The notes beneath the pieces were generated by a model that was given only the letters and a program-made list of their open reading frames with translations, did not search any database and was not told the DNA's origin. From positions 372,001 through 436,000 of the forward strand of contig NZ_FTPS01000001.1 in assembly GCF_900156525.1 (NCBI RefSeq): a stretch of 64,000 nt of DNA, read 5' to 3'. The translations under genes and the position numbers were made by a program. Below are positions 48,967 through 60,310 of this stretch, piece after piece (within the stretch, counting starts at the first letter, position 1; each line of letters opens with the position of its first letter). This DNA comes from Pontibaca methylaminivorans (GTDB taxonomy: Bacteria > Pseudomonadota > Alphaproteobacteria > Rhodobacterales > Rhodobacteraceae).

Positions 48967-48999
48967 ATGAGCACCGTATGAACACCGTATGAACACCGT
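48967..48999. repeat. Three 11-bp tandem repeats between proB and proA
   Basis: ATGA(G/A)CACCGT is repeated three times without gaps, ending 66 bp before the proB stop and just before the proA ribosome binding site. The G+C-rich stretch that follows (49018-49050, with GGCGGGGATATTT and CAGAAGAAG) resembles an intergenic motif I recall from other Rhodobacterales genomes. Confidence 0.7.
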
Positions 49000-49064
49000 C
49001 GCGTCGTCAACTTTACGCCTCCGGCGGGGATATTTCGGGCCAGAAGAAGCCTCTGGCCGGGGCA

Positions 49065-51214
<2,150 letters not shown>

Positions 51215-51757
51215 TCAGCGTTTCAGCCGGCAGCTGTAGGTCCAGGTCGGCACTGTTTCATTGCGTGCCACGCAGAAGCTTTCGGCATCGCCCAGATACT
51301 CGAACCCGCAGTGGATCAGCACCCGCGCCGAGGCCGGGTTGTCCTGGAACACCGATGCGAACATGGTCTCGCTGCCGAGCGGATTGGCATTCACGAGCGC
51401 CTTGACCGCATCCGAGGCGAGCCCCGTGTTCCAGTAAGCCGGCGCGACCCAATAGCCGACCTCGGACTGGTTGCGGTCGAGCTTGGCCAGCGAGACGACA
51501 CCCATCACCTCGGCACCGCCGGATTTGGTGCCGTCCATGACCCAGACATCGCTCGGCCGGTCGCGGGCCATGGAGCGTGCGACAAAGGCTTCGGTCGTGC
51601 CGGACGGGAGCGGATGCGGAATCGCGGTGGTCATCCGCGCGAGCCGCTCGTCGCTCGTGTGGCGCTCGATCAGGTCGGTGTCCGTGCACCGCAGCGGGCG
51701 CAGGTCGAACCGTTCGGTCCTGATGACGGGCTGCGGTATGATCGTCTCGATCTTCAT
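51215..51757 (-). CDS. GNAT-family N-acetyltransferase (RimJ/RimL-like)
   Basis: A 180-residue acetyltransferase. [21 protein letters not shown] opens the fold, [20 protein letters not shown] is the acetyl-CoA-binding region and [17 protein letters not shown] the next helix-strand. Related proteins acetylate ribosomal protein N-termini; the position between rpmA and obgE would fit but the substrate is unknown. It is separated from rpmA by a terminator. Confidence 0.9.
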   Translation of the reverse strand: MKIETIIPQPVIRTERFDLRPLRCTDTDLIERHTSDERLARMTTAIPHPLPSGTTEAFVARSMARDRPSDVWVMDGTKSGGAEVMGVVSLAKLDRNQSEVGYWVAPAYWNTGLASDAVKALVNANPLGSETMFASVFQDNPASARVLIHCGFEYLGDAESFCVARNETVPTWTYSCRLKR

Positions 51758-51851
51758 ACGGTGTTGTCCTCCCTTGCAGGCGGGTCGTCGGCACTGCGGC
51801 CGCGCGCCATGCCGAACGTCGCGCGCCTGTCCTTTCGGGGGTCGGCAAACG

Positions 51852-51875
51852 AAAAAGGACCGGCGCCGCCGGTCC
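51852..51875 (-). terminator. Rho-independent terminator after rpmA
   Basis: Eight-base-pair stem GGACCGGC / GCCGGTCC with loop GCC; on the reverse strand it ends in TTTTT. It lies 26 bp after the rpmA stop and before the GNAT gene. Confidence 0.9.
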
Positions 51876-51901
51876 CCGTTCGCAAGCTTGCCGATGGCGG
51901 C

Positions 51902-52174
51902 TTATTCGGCAGCGGGTGCGGCTTGTGGAAGCACGGATACGAAGGTGCGCCCCTTCAGGCCCTTGTGAAAGGTCACCGCGCCGGATTCGGTGGCAAAGAT
52001 CGTGTGATCGCGCCCCATGCCGACGCCCTCGCCCGGCCAGAAGCGGGTGCCGCGCTGGCGCACGATGATGTTGCCCGGAATGGCCGATTCGCCACCGAAG
52101 AGCTTGACGCCAAGGCGCCGGCCGATGGAATCGCGGCCATTGCGCGACGAACCGCCTGCTTTCTTGTGTGCCAT
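51902..52174 (-). CDS. rpmA: 50S ribosomal protein L27 (bL27)
   Basis: 90 residues. [20 protein letters not shown] is the flexible N-terminus that reaches the peptidyl transferase centre. No Firmicutes-type cleavage extension is present. Follows rplU by 11 bp. Confidence 0.98.
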   Translation of the reverse strand: MAHKKAGGSSRNGRDSIGRRLGVKLFGGESAIPGNIIVRQRGTRFWPGEGVGMGRDHTIFATESGAVTFHKGLKGRTFVSVLPQAAPAAE

Positions 52175-52185
52175 GGTCTCTCTCC

Positions 52186-52812
52186 TTATTCCTTGGCCAG
52201 CGATCTGGCCTGTTCGACCCAGCCGTCACGCTCGATCCGCCCGCCGAGCGAAAGCTGCTCGTTGATGGCGGCGATGTCGGCGTCGTTCCAGCCGGCGATC
52301 TGGGCAAAGCTGGTGATGCCGGCCCCGTGCAGCTTTTTCTCGAGCGCCGGCCCGACGCCGGTCAGCTTCTTGAGATCGTCGCTCCCGGCAGCGGTGTCAA
52401 CGGTGCCCTTTGCCGCGCCGCTCGATGCCGAACCGTCCGCCGCACCGCGCGGAGCCGAGCCCGCGCCCACCGCGGCCTTGACGCCCGAATCGGCCGCACC
52501 CGCGGACAGTATATCGGTCACGCGCAGCAGCGTCAGCTTCTGGCGGTGGCCCTTGGTGCGCTGGCTGCCGTGCTTGCGGCGGCGCTTGACGAAATGGATG
52601 AGCTTCTCGCCCTTGATCTGGTCGATCACCTCGGCCTGGACGGCCGCGCCCTCGACCAGCGGCGCGCCGATCACCGGGCTGTCGCCGCCAAGCATCAGAA
52701 TTTCGTTGAACTGGACCTTCTCGCCCGCCTCGGCGGCGAGGCTCTCCACCCGCAGCACATCGCCCGGGTGCACCCGGTACTGCTTGCCGCCGGTCTTCAG
52801 AACCGCAAACAT
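52186..52812 (-). CDS. rplU: 50S ribosomal protein L21 (bL21) with C-terminal helix-hairpin-helix domain
   Basis: 208 residues, twice the normal length. Residues 1-103 are a complete L21 ([39 protein letters not shown]). An Ala/Gly/Ser linker follows, then about 60 residues of helix-hairpin-helix type ([20 protein letters not shown]), as in proteins that bind nucleic acid. I recall this fusion in other Rhodobacterales. The tail may bind rRNA or another assembly factor. The start is MFAVLK; the frame to 52881 is leader. Confidence 0.95.
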   Translation of the reverse strand: MFAVLKTGGKQYRVHPGDVLRVESLAAEAGEKVQFNEILMLGGDSPVIGAPLVEGAAVQAEVIDQIKGEKLIHFVKRRRKHGSQRTKGHRQKLTLLRVTDILSAGAADSGVKAAVGAGSAPRGAADGSASSGAAKGTVDTAAGSDDLKKLTGVGPALEKKLHGAGITSFAQIAGWNDADIAAINEQLSLGGRIERDGWVEQARSLAKE

Positions 52813-53008
52813 GGTCTTTTTCCCTTTGCTCCGCGTCCTGCGGTCTCCGGCTTGCCGGATGTTCGCGGCCCTGACGGCCACCTCGGACAGCGCGCCCCGC
52901 CGAACCGCGAAGCGAATGACATGAAACCGGGCACGGCAGAGCGCGACCCGGTGCGCAGCTTATGACGGCCGGACGCGGTGCTGTCAACTGCGCCGTCACA
53001 AGCTGCGA

Positions 53009-53878
53009 TCAGATATCCTGCTGCGGGCGCTGATCGGCCATGCGGCCGGCCAGAACCTCGAAGCGGTTGGCCAGGATCTCGAACTGGACCGCGTTCAGCA
53101 GGCGATAGACCTCCTGCATCTCGGGCTCTTCCAGAGCTTCGGCATAGGCGCGCAGATCGGTATCCGGGAACTCCGCATAAGTCCGCGCCGCATTGGCGAG
53201 TGCGGAGCGTTCGAGCACCGCGCCAAGCTCGTCCGCCTGTTCCTCCATCAGCGCGCGCAGCCCGCCTTCGTCCATGGGCAATTCGATCACCCCGGCATCG
53301 CGCGCCGCCAGCATGAAGCGGATCTGGATCTCCTGAAGCGCGCGCAGGCTGGTGCCCGAACCGTCGATGGCATCGTTCATCCGCGCCAGAATCTCGACCC
53401 GCGCCGCATCCCCGCGCTCGAGCTGCTGCAGGGCCTGTTCGCCCTCGGCCTCGTCCGCCGCGTCGTTTCCGCGCATATGGGCGCGGTTCTCGGCCTCGAC
53501 CAGGCGCTTGCCGAGATCGCCGCCATAGAACCCGATCGCATGGTCGAGCGGCCCATCCCCGAGCGTCGGCTCAAGCAACTCGAGCGCAAGCTCGCGCATG
53601 GTGGCGGTGTCGAACACCTCCTGCGCGAGATGATCCCAGTCGGCACCGAAGGAATCCTCCTCGAGCCCGAGCATCGCCGGCGCGTTCTCGGCCGCCTGCG
53701 CAAGCGAATCGAGCGCGACGTCAAAGCCGGTGACGGCCAGGAAATCCTCGACCCGTTCGCGCTCGGCCGCCGCAAGGGGCAGCGCCGCGGCCAGGGCGAG
53801 CATCAGACCGGCCGCGAACCGCAGCAGCAGGTGCTGCGCGGGGCGCAAATGGGGGGTGGCGATCGTTATCGGTGTCAT
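53009..53878 (-). CDS. DUF2059-family exported protein
   Basis: A 289-residue protein. A signal peptide covers about residues 15-41 (LLLRFAAGLMLALAAALPLAAA), preceded by a polar N-terminus. The rest is helical and acidic, and contains DUF2059 segments such as MRELALELLEPTLGDGPLDHAIGFYGGDLGKRL given here only in part. Function unknown; periplasmic by inference. The frame continues upstream to 54511 in Arg/Pro-rich text through the tRNA gene and is not coding. Confidence 0.8.
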   Translation of the reverse strand: MTPITIATPHLRPAQHLLLRFAAGLMLALAAALPLAAAERERVEDFLAVTGFDVALDSLAQAAENAPAMLGLEEDSFGADWDHLAQEVFDTATMRELALELLEPTLGDGPLDHAIGFYGGDLGKRLVEAENRAHMRGNDAADEAEGEQALQQLERGDAARVEILARMNDAIDGSGTSLRALQEIQIRFMLAARDAGVIELPMDEGGLRALMEEQADELGAVLERSALANAARTYAEFPDTDLRAYAEALEEPEMQEVYRLLNAVQFEILANRFEVLAGRMADQRPQQDI

Positions 53879-54081
53879 GATCCGGCAGCGTAGCGGTTTT
53901 GCCCGGCCAGACAAATGAAATCGTCCGCGCCCCCGGCGCAGGCGGGCCGCAGACCGGCTGCGGGAGATTGGCCGCAGGAGACCGGCTACGGGCGGATGAC
54001 AGGACGGCGGCCGGCAAAGCCGGAAATCTCCCTTGCCAGGCGCGGCGATCCCGTTTAGAGGACGGCCAGCCAGACTCCCGC

Positions 54082-54171
54082 GGAGAGGTGCCGGAGCGGT
54101 CGAACGGGGCGGTCTCGAAAACCGTTGACCCTTCACGGGGTCCCAGGGTTCGAATCCCTGTCTCTCCGCCA
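54082..54171 (+). tRNA. tRNA-Ser (anticodon CGA)
   Basis: A complete cloverleaf of the class II type. The acceptor arm is GGAGAGG / TCTCTCC, the anticodon loop CTCGAAA gives anticodon CGA (reads UCG), a long variable arm follows, the T arm contains GGTTCGAATCC, and CCA is encoded at 54169-54171. It lies between the DUF2059 gene and phoB, without any integrase or repeat that would suggest use as an attachment site. Confidence 0.97.
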
Positions 54172-54368
54172 CTTCGGTATAAAACCGGGAACGCCGATTG
54201 CCGCCCCCGGGTGGCGGGCGACGGAAGGCAGCGCCGCAGATGCGCGGGGGATGGCCGCAGTCGTGCCGTGCGGGTCTGGTCGCGCTTCCGGCCGACCTTC
54301 CGGCCCGCGGATGACGGCGCTGCCGGCGGAGCCGGGGCTGTCCCTGCCCTCGCGCCGGCCGCCGGCTG

Positions 54369-55064
54369 TCAGCCGAGCGCGTAGCCCATCCCGCGCACCG
54401 TGCGCAACGGGTCGGCGCCGCCATGCCGGCAAAGCGCCTTGCGCAGCCGCCCGATATGAACATCGACCGTGCGCTCCCCGACATGGATCTCCTGCCCCCA
54501 GACCTGGTCAAGCAGGCGTTCGCGGCTCAGCACGCGGCCCGGCTTTTCCATCAGTGCGGCCAGGAGCCGGAATTCGGTCGGGCTCAGCTCCAGCTCATGG
54601 CCGGCCCGGGTGACGCGGAAGGTGCCGCTGTCAAGACGCAGATCCCCGTATTCCAGCGCCCCGCCCGCCGAGGCAGGGCGCACCCGGCGCAGGCCGGCGC
54701 GGACCCGGGCCATCAGTTCGGCCATGGAATACGGCTTGCTGACGTAATCGTCGGCGCCGGTCTCCAGCCCGCGCACGCGGTCAGGCTCGTCCGAGCGGGC
54801 CGAGAGCATGATGACCGGGATCGTCCGTGTCGCGGGGTCGGCCTTCAGGCGGCGGCAGACCTCGATCCCCGACAGGTTGGGCATCATCCAGTCGAGGATG
54901 ACCAGATCCGGCGCGGCCTCGCGGATCAGCAGCATCGCCTCCTCGCCATCGCCGGCCTCGGCCACGCGGTACCCTTCGGCGGCAAGGTTATAGGCCACCA
55001 CGTCGCGCTGGGCGGGCTCGTCCTCGGCCAGCAGGATCAGCGGCGTCACGGGGTCGACTGCCAT
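54369..55064 (-). CDS. phoB: Phosphate regulon response regulator PhoB
   Basis: A 231-residue OmpR-family regulator. The receiver domain has Asp58 (LVILDWMMP) as phosphorylation site and Lys in VSKPYS; the C-terminal winged helix includes LTPTEFRLL-like LSPTEFRLLAAL and GERTVDVHIGRLRKAL. It activates the pho regulon under phosphate limitation. It overlaps phoU by 19 bases and is the last gene of the pst operon. Confidence 0.96.
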   Translation of the reverse strand: MAVDPVTPLILLAEDEPAQRDVVAYNLAAEGYRVAEAGDGEEAMLLIREAAPDLVILDWMMPNLSGIEVCRRLKADPATRTIPVIMLSARSDEPDRVRGLETGADDYVSKPYSMAELMARVRAGLRRVRPASAGGALEYGDLRLDSGTFRVTRAGHELELSPTEFRLLAALMEKPGRVLSRERLLDQVWGQEIHVGERTVDVHIGRLRKALCRHGGADPLRTVRGMGYALG

Positions 55065-55789
55065 ATGCCCCCCTGCGGCTGCGCGTCCGGCGGCTGCGAG
55101 GTATGGTCGGCCTTCGGGCGCTCGTCATCGGGCAGCGCACCGGTGACAAGATAGATCACCTGCTCGGCGATGGAGGTGACGTGATCGCCCATGCGCTCGA
55201 TGTTCTTGGCGATGAAATGCAGGTGCATGCAGGCCGAGATGGCGCGCGGATCCTCCATCATGTAGGTGAGGAATTCGCGGAACAGGGTGTTGTACATCTG
55301 GTCGATGTCATGGTCGTCCTGCCGCACCCGCTCGGCCAGAACCGCATCGCGGCGGATGAAGGCATCGAGCACGTTCTTCATCTGCAGCCGCACCGCGTCG
55401 CCCATGCGCCGGATGGAGCCTGCCCCGCCCTCGATCGCCGGCAGCGCGGCCAGCACGGTCGAGCGCTTGGCGAGGTTCTTGGCATAGTCCCCGCAACGTT
55501 CCAGCGCGGCGGCGATCTTCATCGCGGCCAGCACGGTGCGCAGATCGGCGGCCGCCGGTGCGCGCAGCGCGATCAGGCGCGCGGCCTCGGCGTCGATCTG
55601 CTGTTCCAGCGCGTCGATGGCCTTGTCTCCCTGGCGCACCGCCGCGGCGAGTTCGGCGTCGCGGGTCTCCAGCGCGCGGATGGCGTCCATGATCGCCACT
55701 TCGACCAGCCCGCCCATGCGCGCCAGCAGGGCCTCGATCGTCTCGAGGTCGCGGTCGAAGGCCGTGGCGATATGTTGTCCCTTTTCCAT
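55046..55789 (-). CDS. phoU: Phosphate signalling protein PhoU
   Basis: A 247-residue helical protein made of two PhoU repeats, each with metal-binding acidic motifs (AALERCGDYAKNLAKR and IAKNIERMGDHVTSIAEQV). It links the Pst transporter to PhoR and dampens signalling when phosphate is sufficient. I started at MEKGQHIATAFDRDL, 11 bp after pstB, with GGAGG-like CGGAGGC upstream. Overlaps phoB. Confidence 0.95.
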   Translation of the reverse strand: MEKGQHIATAFDRDLETIEALLARMGGLVEVAIMDAIRALETRDAELAAAVRQGDKAIDALEQQIDAEAARLIALRAPAAADLRTVLAAMKIAAALERCGDYAKNLAKRSTVLAALPAIEGGAGSIRRMGDAVRLQMKNVLDAFIRRDAVLAERVRQDDHDIDQMYNTLFREFLTYMMEDPRAISACMHLHFIAKNIERMGDHVTSIAEQVIYLVTGALPDDERPKADHTSQPPDAQPQGGIWQSTP

Positions 55790-55800
55790 CAAAGCCTCCG

Positions 55801-56598
55801 TCAGCCGATTCGGCCTGTAATATAGTTTTCCGTGCGCGGATCGACAGGGTTGGTGAAGATCGCGTCGGTCTCGCCGTATTCGACCAGCTCGCCCAGATGG
55901 AAGAAGGCGGTGCGCTGGCTGACCCTTGCGGCCTGTTGCATCGAATGGGTGACGATCACCACGGAAAAATGTTCGCGCAACTCGTCGATCAGTTCCTCGA
56001 TCTGGGCGGTGGCGATGGGGTCGAGCGCCGAACAGGGCTCGTCCATCAGCAGCACCTCGGGCGCGGTGGCGATGGCGCGGGCGATGCACAGGCGCTGTTG
56101 CTGGCCGCCCGAGAGGCCGGTGCCGGGGGCGTGCAGGCGGTCCTTGATCTCGGTCCACAGCGCGGCGCGGCGCAGGGATTTTTCCACGATCTCGTCCAGT
56201 TCCGCGCGCGACGCCGCCAGCCCGTGCAGCTTCGGCCCATAGGCCACGTTGTCGCGGATCGACTTGGGGAACGGGTTCGGCTTTTGAAACACCATGCCGA
56301 CGCGGGCGCGCAACTGCACCGGGTCGACGCGCGGGTCGTGGATATCCTCGCCGTCGAGACGGATCTCGCCCGCGACCCGGCAGGTGGCGATGGTGTCGTT
56401 CATCCGGTTCAGGCAGCGCAGGAAGGTGGATTTCCCGCAGCCCGAGGGGCCGATGAAGGCCGTGACCGTCCGGTCGGGGATGTCCACGCTGACATCCCGG
56501 ATCGCGTGGGTGTCACCGTAATGGACCTGCACCGACCGGGCGGTGATCTTGCTGAGGGTGGCGCCTGTCTGCGCCTGTGGCATCCGCATGTCGTTCAT
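55801..56598 (-). CDS. pstB: Phosphate ABC transporter ATPase PstB
   Basis: 265 residues. Walker [10 protein letters not shown], signature [16 protein letters not shown], Walker [14 protein letters not shown] and the H-loop VTHSM are intact. [23 protein letters not shown] is typical for PstB. Two in-frame ATGs are 12 bases apart; the second has GGAG six bases upstream and is chosen. It powers high-affinity phosphate uptake. Confidence 0.96.
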   Translation of the reverse strand: MNDMRMPQAQTGATLSKITARSVQVHYGDTHAIRDVSVDIPDRTVTAFIGPSGCGKSTFLRCLNRMNDTIATCRVAGEIRLDGEDIHDPRVDPVQLRARVGMVFQKPNPFPKSIRDNVAYGPKLHGLAASRAELDEIVEKSLRRAALWTEIKDRLHAPGTGLSGGQQQRLCIARAIATAPEVLLMDEPCSALDPIATAQIEELIDELREHFSVVIVTHSMQQAARVSQRTAFFHLGELVEYGETDAIFTNPVDPRTENYITGRIG

Positions 56599-56611
56599 CC
56601 GGGTCTCCATG

Positions 56612-57931
56612 TTACCAGCGGCGCTCGAAACGCCGGCGCAGCAGGATGGCCGCTGCATTCATCACCAGCAGAAAGACCAGCAGCACGATGATCGCGCCCG
56701 AGGCACGCTCGACAAAGGCCGGGTCGCTGCGCTGGGTCCAGTTGTAGATCTGCGCCGGCAGGGCCGAGGCAGGGTCGAAAAAGCCCTCGGGCGGGGCGGC
56801 GGGGAATTCGCGCACAAAGGCCACCATGCCGATCAGCAGCAGCGGCGCGGTCTCGCCCAGGGCCTGCGCCAGACCGATGATGGCGCCGGTCAGGATGCCG
56901 GGCGCGGCCAGCGGCAGCACGTGGTGGAACACCGCCTGCATGCGCGAGGCCCCCACCCCCAGCGCCGCGTCGCGGATGCCCTGCGGCACCGCCTTGAGGC
57001 TGGCGCGGGTCGCGATGATGACCGTGGGCAGGGTCATCAGCACCAGCACCAGCCCGCCGACGATGGGCGCCGATTGCGGCAGCCCGGCGAAGTTGATGAA
57101 GATCGCGAGCCCCAGCACCCCGAACACGATCGAGGGCACCGCCGCGAGGTTGGCGATGTTGACCTCGATCAGGTCGGTCCAGCGGTTCTTTGGCGCGAAT
57201 TCCTCCAGCCAGATCGAGGTGGCCACGCCCAAAGGCAGCGCCAGCCCCAGCACGATCAGCATCATATAGGCCGAGCCGATGATGGCGACGCCCAGCCCCG
57301 CCGCCTCGGGGCGCAGGTCCGAGGCATCGCCCGCGGTCAGGAAGGCAAAATTGAAATCCTTGGACATCATGCCCCCGGCCACCATCGCATCGGCCAGCAG
57401 CAACTGGCCGGGCGTGACGTTGCGGTCAAGCTGGGCGCTGTCCATGGTCACCCGGCCCTTCAGATAGCCGTCGATGCGGCCATTCGCCAGCAGCGAGGCG
57501 TCGATGGTCCGCCCGACCAGATCCGGGTCGGCCAGCACCTTGGCGCGCAGTTGCGCCGGGGCCTCCTTGGACAGCATGGCGGCGATCTCGGCATCCGTCA
57601 GGCCGTCGATGGCGATGCCGGCATCGGCGACGGCCTGCTTCAGCGCGGCCTCGATCACCTTGGCATAGGACAGCGTGGTGACCTTCCTCATCACCTCCGG
57701 GTCGCGGGTGCCGGCGGGGTCCAGCACCGAGGCCTCCAGCGCCACGGGGATGTGGACATGGGTCTGGCGAAACGCCCCCAGACCCGAGGACAGCACCGAC
57801 GTCAGCAGCATCAATAGCGCCGCCACGCCGATCAGCACCGCCGCCAGCCCGAAGCCGCGAAAGCGGGCCTCGGCCGCCCGGCGCCGCGCGGTGCGGGGGT
57901 CGCGGGTGAACAGGGACGGATGGGGGGTCAT
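56612..57931 (-). CDS. pstA: Phosphate ABC transporter permease PstA
   Basis: A 439-residue inner-membrane permease. One N-terminal membrane segment (about residues 30-55) is followed by a large periplasmic region (to about 200, DUF3333-like) and then the permease core with the EAA-type loop [23 protein letters not shown]. The long N-terminal part is usual in alphaproteobacteria. It overlaps pstC by four bases (ATGA). Confidence 0.95.
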   Translation of the reverse strand: MTPHPSLFTRDPRTARRRAAEARFRGFGLAAVLIGVAALLMLLTSVLSSGLGAFRQTHVHIPVALEASVLDPAGTRDPEVMRKVTTLSYAKVIEAALKQAVADAGIAIDGLTDAEIAAMLSKEAPAQLRAKVLADPDLVGRTIDASLLANGRIDGYLKGRVTMDSAQLDRNVTPGQLLLADAMVAGGMMSKDFNFAFLTAGDASDLRPEAAGLGVAIIGSAYMMLIVLGLALPLGVATSIWLEEFAPKNRWTDLIEVNIANLAAVPSIVFGVLGLAIFINFAGLPQSAPIVGGLVLVLMTLPTVIIATRASLKAVPQGIRDAALGVGASRMQAVFHHVLPLAAPGILTGAIIGLAQALGETAPLLLIGMVAFVREFPAAPPEGFFDPASALPAQIYNWTQRSDPAFVERASGAIIVLLVFLLVMNAAAILLRRRFERRW

Positions 57932-59112
57932 TCGTATTGCTCCCGATAGCGGCGCACGATCACCAGCGCCAACACGTTCAGCGCCAATGTGATGACGAAC
58001 AGCGTCAGGCCCAGTGCAAAGGCAACCAGCGTTTCCGGCGCGGCAAAGTCGCTGTCGCCGGTCAACTGGCTGACGATCTTGACGGTGATGGTGGTCATGG
58101 CCTCGAACGGGTTGAGGCTGAGGCGGGCGGCCGCCCCCGCCCCCAGCACGACGATCATCGTCTCGCCAATGGCGCGGCTGGCGGCCAGCAGCACCGCGCC
58201 GACAATGCCCGGCAGGGCGGCGGGCAGGATCACCTGGCGGATGGTCTCGGACCGGGTGGCGCCCAGCGCCGAGGCCCCGTCATGCAGCGCACGCGGCACC
58301 TGGCTGATGATGTCGTCCGACAGCGACGACACGAAGGGGATCAGCATGACCCCCATCACCAGCCCCGCCGTCATCACCGAGGACGCGCTGGTGCCCAGGC
58401 CCAGCGGCTGCGCGAACCAGTCCCGCAGCAGGGGGCCGACGGTGATCAGCGCGAACAGGCCGTAGACGATGGTCGGGATGCCGGCCAGCACCTCCAGCGC
58501 CGGCTTGACCACCGCACGCATGCGGCGGCCGGCATATTCGGACAGGTAGATCGCCGCCAGCAGCCCGACCGGCACCGCGAAAGCCAGCGCGATCAGGCTG
58601 ATATACAGCGTCCCCCACAGCAGCGGCAGGATGCCCAGTTGCGAGTCCCCCTGAAACTGCGGCGCCCAGGTGGCCGAGAAGAAGAAATCCCGCCAGTCGT
58701 AGAGGGCAAAGAAGTTGCGGGTCTCGAACAGCATCGACAGCACGATCCCCGCCGTGGTGGCGATGGCGATGGTCGAGGCGAGGATCAGGAACCCCATCAC
58801 CCCGCGCTCGACCGCGTTGCGGGCGCGAAAGCGGGCGGTGCCGCGATGCAGCGACCAGCCAAGGCCGGCCAGCGCCGCCACCCCCATCGCGACCGCGACG
58901 GCCGGGCCGGACCAGCCGGCCAGCCGCGCCAGCAGCAGAACCGCCAGCGCCGCGCCCAGCGTGGCCTGCACCGCCGCCCAGCCGTAATGGCCGGGCAGCG
59001 AATGCAGGGCGCGGATGTCGCCCCCGGCGCTGGCCAGCGCGCGGGCGCGGCCAAGACCATAGGCGCAGGCGACCAGTGCAAGACCCGCCGCGAAAAGCCA
59101 GAATTCGGACAT
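57928..59112 (-). CDS. pstC: Phosphate ABC transporter permease PstC
   Basis: A 394-residue permease that pairs with PstA. About eight hydrophobic segments are visible; the ATPase-docking loop is SALGATRSETIRQVILPAALPG. The N-terminus has two extra segments compared with E. coli PstC. GGAGG lies four bases before the ATG. The frame extension to 59295 overlaps pstS and is not used. Confidence 0.95.
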   Translation of the reverse strand: MSEFWLFAAGLALVACAYGLGRARALASAGGDIRALHSLPGHYGWAAVQATLGAALAVLLLARLAGWSGPAVAVAMGVAALAGLGWSLHRGTARFRARNAVERGVMGFLILASTIAIATTAGIVLSMLFETRNFFALYDWRDFFFSATWAPQFQGDSQLGILPLLWGTLYISLIALAFAVPVGLLAAIYLSEYAGRRMRAVVKPALEVLAGIPTIVYGLFALITVGPLLRDWFAQPLGLGTSASSVMTAGLVMGVMLIPFVSSLSDDIISQVPRALHDGASALGATRSETIRQVILPAALPGIVGAVLLAASRAIGETMIVVLGAGAAARLSLNPFEAMTTITVKIVSQLTGDSDFAAPETLVAFALGLTLFVITLALNVLALVIVRRYREQYE

Positions 59113-59167
59113 GGTGCCTCCGGTCGGCGGGGGCGGTCCGGGCTGGTGCCGGACCCGCCCCGCTGTC

Positions 59168-60193
59168 TCAGTCCAGCGTGACCTCGTCGGCGACGGCGGC
59201 CTGCGCCCTGGCCAGCTCCGGGTCGGGCACCAGCCCGTATTCGGCCAGCGGGCCGCCGGGGCCGGCGATGTCGTCGGCGACGAAGAATTCCGCATAGTCT
59301 TTCAGGCCGGGGATCGCGTCGATGTGCGCCTTCTTGACGTAGAAGAACAGCGGGCGCGAGACCGGGTATTCGCCCGAAGCGATCGTCTCGGTCGAGGGGC
59401 TGACCCCGTTCATCGTCGCAACCTGCAGTTTCGAGGCGTTGTTTTCATAGAAGGACAGGCCAAAGACGCCGATGCCGTCCTTGTCGCTGGCGATGCGCGA
59501 GAGCGTCTCGGTATAGTCGCCGTCGATCTCGACCGCGCGGCCATCGGTGCGCAGGGCGGTGCAGGTCTTGCCGGTATCGTCGCCGACCAGCGCCGCCAGT
59601 TCCTCTTCGGCGCCGCTGTCCTTGCAGCCGCGCTCGATCACGTTGAGGTCGAAGACCTCGCGGGTGCCGTGCTTGGTGCCGGGGATGAAGGCCATGATCG
59701 GCTGCGCCGGCAGGTCCGGGTTCACCTGGTCCCAGGTGGTGGCGGGGTTGGCGACCAGTTCCCCGTCGACGACGACCTGCGCGGCCAGCGCCCTGTACCA
59801 GTCCTCGGGCGTGAAAGCGAAAGCCTCGCCGTTGATATCCGACGCAAACACGATCCCGTCATAGCCGAACCGGACCTCGATGATGTCGGTCACGCCGGCG
59901 CTCGCGCAGGCCTCGACCTCGCTATCCTTGATGCGGCGCGAGGCATTGGCGATGTCGATGGTGTTGTCGCCCACACCCTCGCAGAACTTCTTGAGCCCGG
60001 CGGAGGAGCCGCCCGATTCGATAACCGGGGTGGGGAAATCGGTGTTCTCGCCGAAGATCTCGGCCACGATCGCGGCATAGGGCAGGACGGTGGACGATCC
60101 GGCGACCTGCACCTGATCACGGGCGGCGGCAGCGCCGCCGGTCAGGGCCGTCGCAAGAGCGAAGAACGAAAGGGTCTGCTTCATGCGGGACAT
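59168..60193 (-). CDS. pstS: Phosphate-binding protein PstS
   Basis: A 341-residue periplasmic protein with a Sec signal (cleavage probably near residue 24, after the Ala-rich stretch). VAGSSTVLPYAAIVAE, ESGGSSAGLKKFC and DIANASRRIKDSE contain the phosphate-contacting Ser, Asp and Arg residues. It delivers phosphate to PstCA. AGGAG precedes the start. First gene after the PhoB box. Confidence 0.96.
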   Translation of the reverse strand: MSRMKQTLSFFALATALTGGAAAARDQVQVAGSSTVLPYAAIVAEIFGENTDFPTPVIESGGSSAGLKKFCEGVGDNTIDIANASRRIKDSEVEACASAGVTDIIEVRFGYDGIVFASDINGEAFAFTPEDWYRALAAQVVVDGELVANPATTWDQVNPDLPAQPIMAFIPGTKHGTREVFDLNVIERGCKDSGAEEELAALVGDDTGKTCTALRTDGRAVEIDGDYTETLSRIASDKDGIGVFGLSFYENNASKLQVATMNGVSPSTETIASGEYPVSRPLFFYVKKAHIDAIPGLKDYAEFFVADDIAGPGGPLAEYGLVPDPELARAQAAVADEVTLD

Positions 60194-60261
60194 GCTGTCT
60201 CCTGTTGCATCATGTCGATCGCCGGGATGGCGACCGTCACGCACAGCCCTAGCCGCGTTTT

Positions 60262-60290
60262 GTAACAGTCTGATGACAGTCCGGTAACGT
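60262..60290 (-). promoter_or_regulatory. PhoB box before pstS
   Basis: On the reverse strand three seven-base units are spaced by four bases: ACGTTAC, CTGTCAT, CTGTTAC. The last two match the PhoB consensus (CTGTCAT-N4-CTGT(C/A)A(C/T)) almost exactly; the first is a weaker copy. The 11-bp period is what PhoB dimers need. The box ends 69 bp before the pstS start and lies after phoR, so pstSCAB-phoU-phoB can be induced separately from phoR. Confidence 0.85.
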
Positions 60291-60310
60291 TTCGATAAAG
60301 TCTGTCCGCC

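Noticed and set aside
54082-54171. tRNA-Ser as an integration site
   Set aside because: No integrase gene, no direct repeat of the tRNA 3' end and no change in gene content on either side.
53879-54511. N-terminal extension of the DUF2059 gene through the tRNA
   Set aside because: The extension would cross the tRNA gene and is Arg/Pro-rich; the signal peptide begins after the internal ATG.
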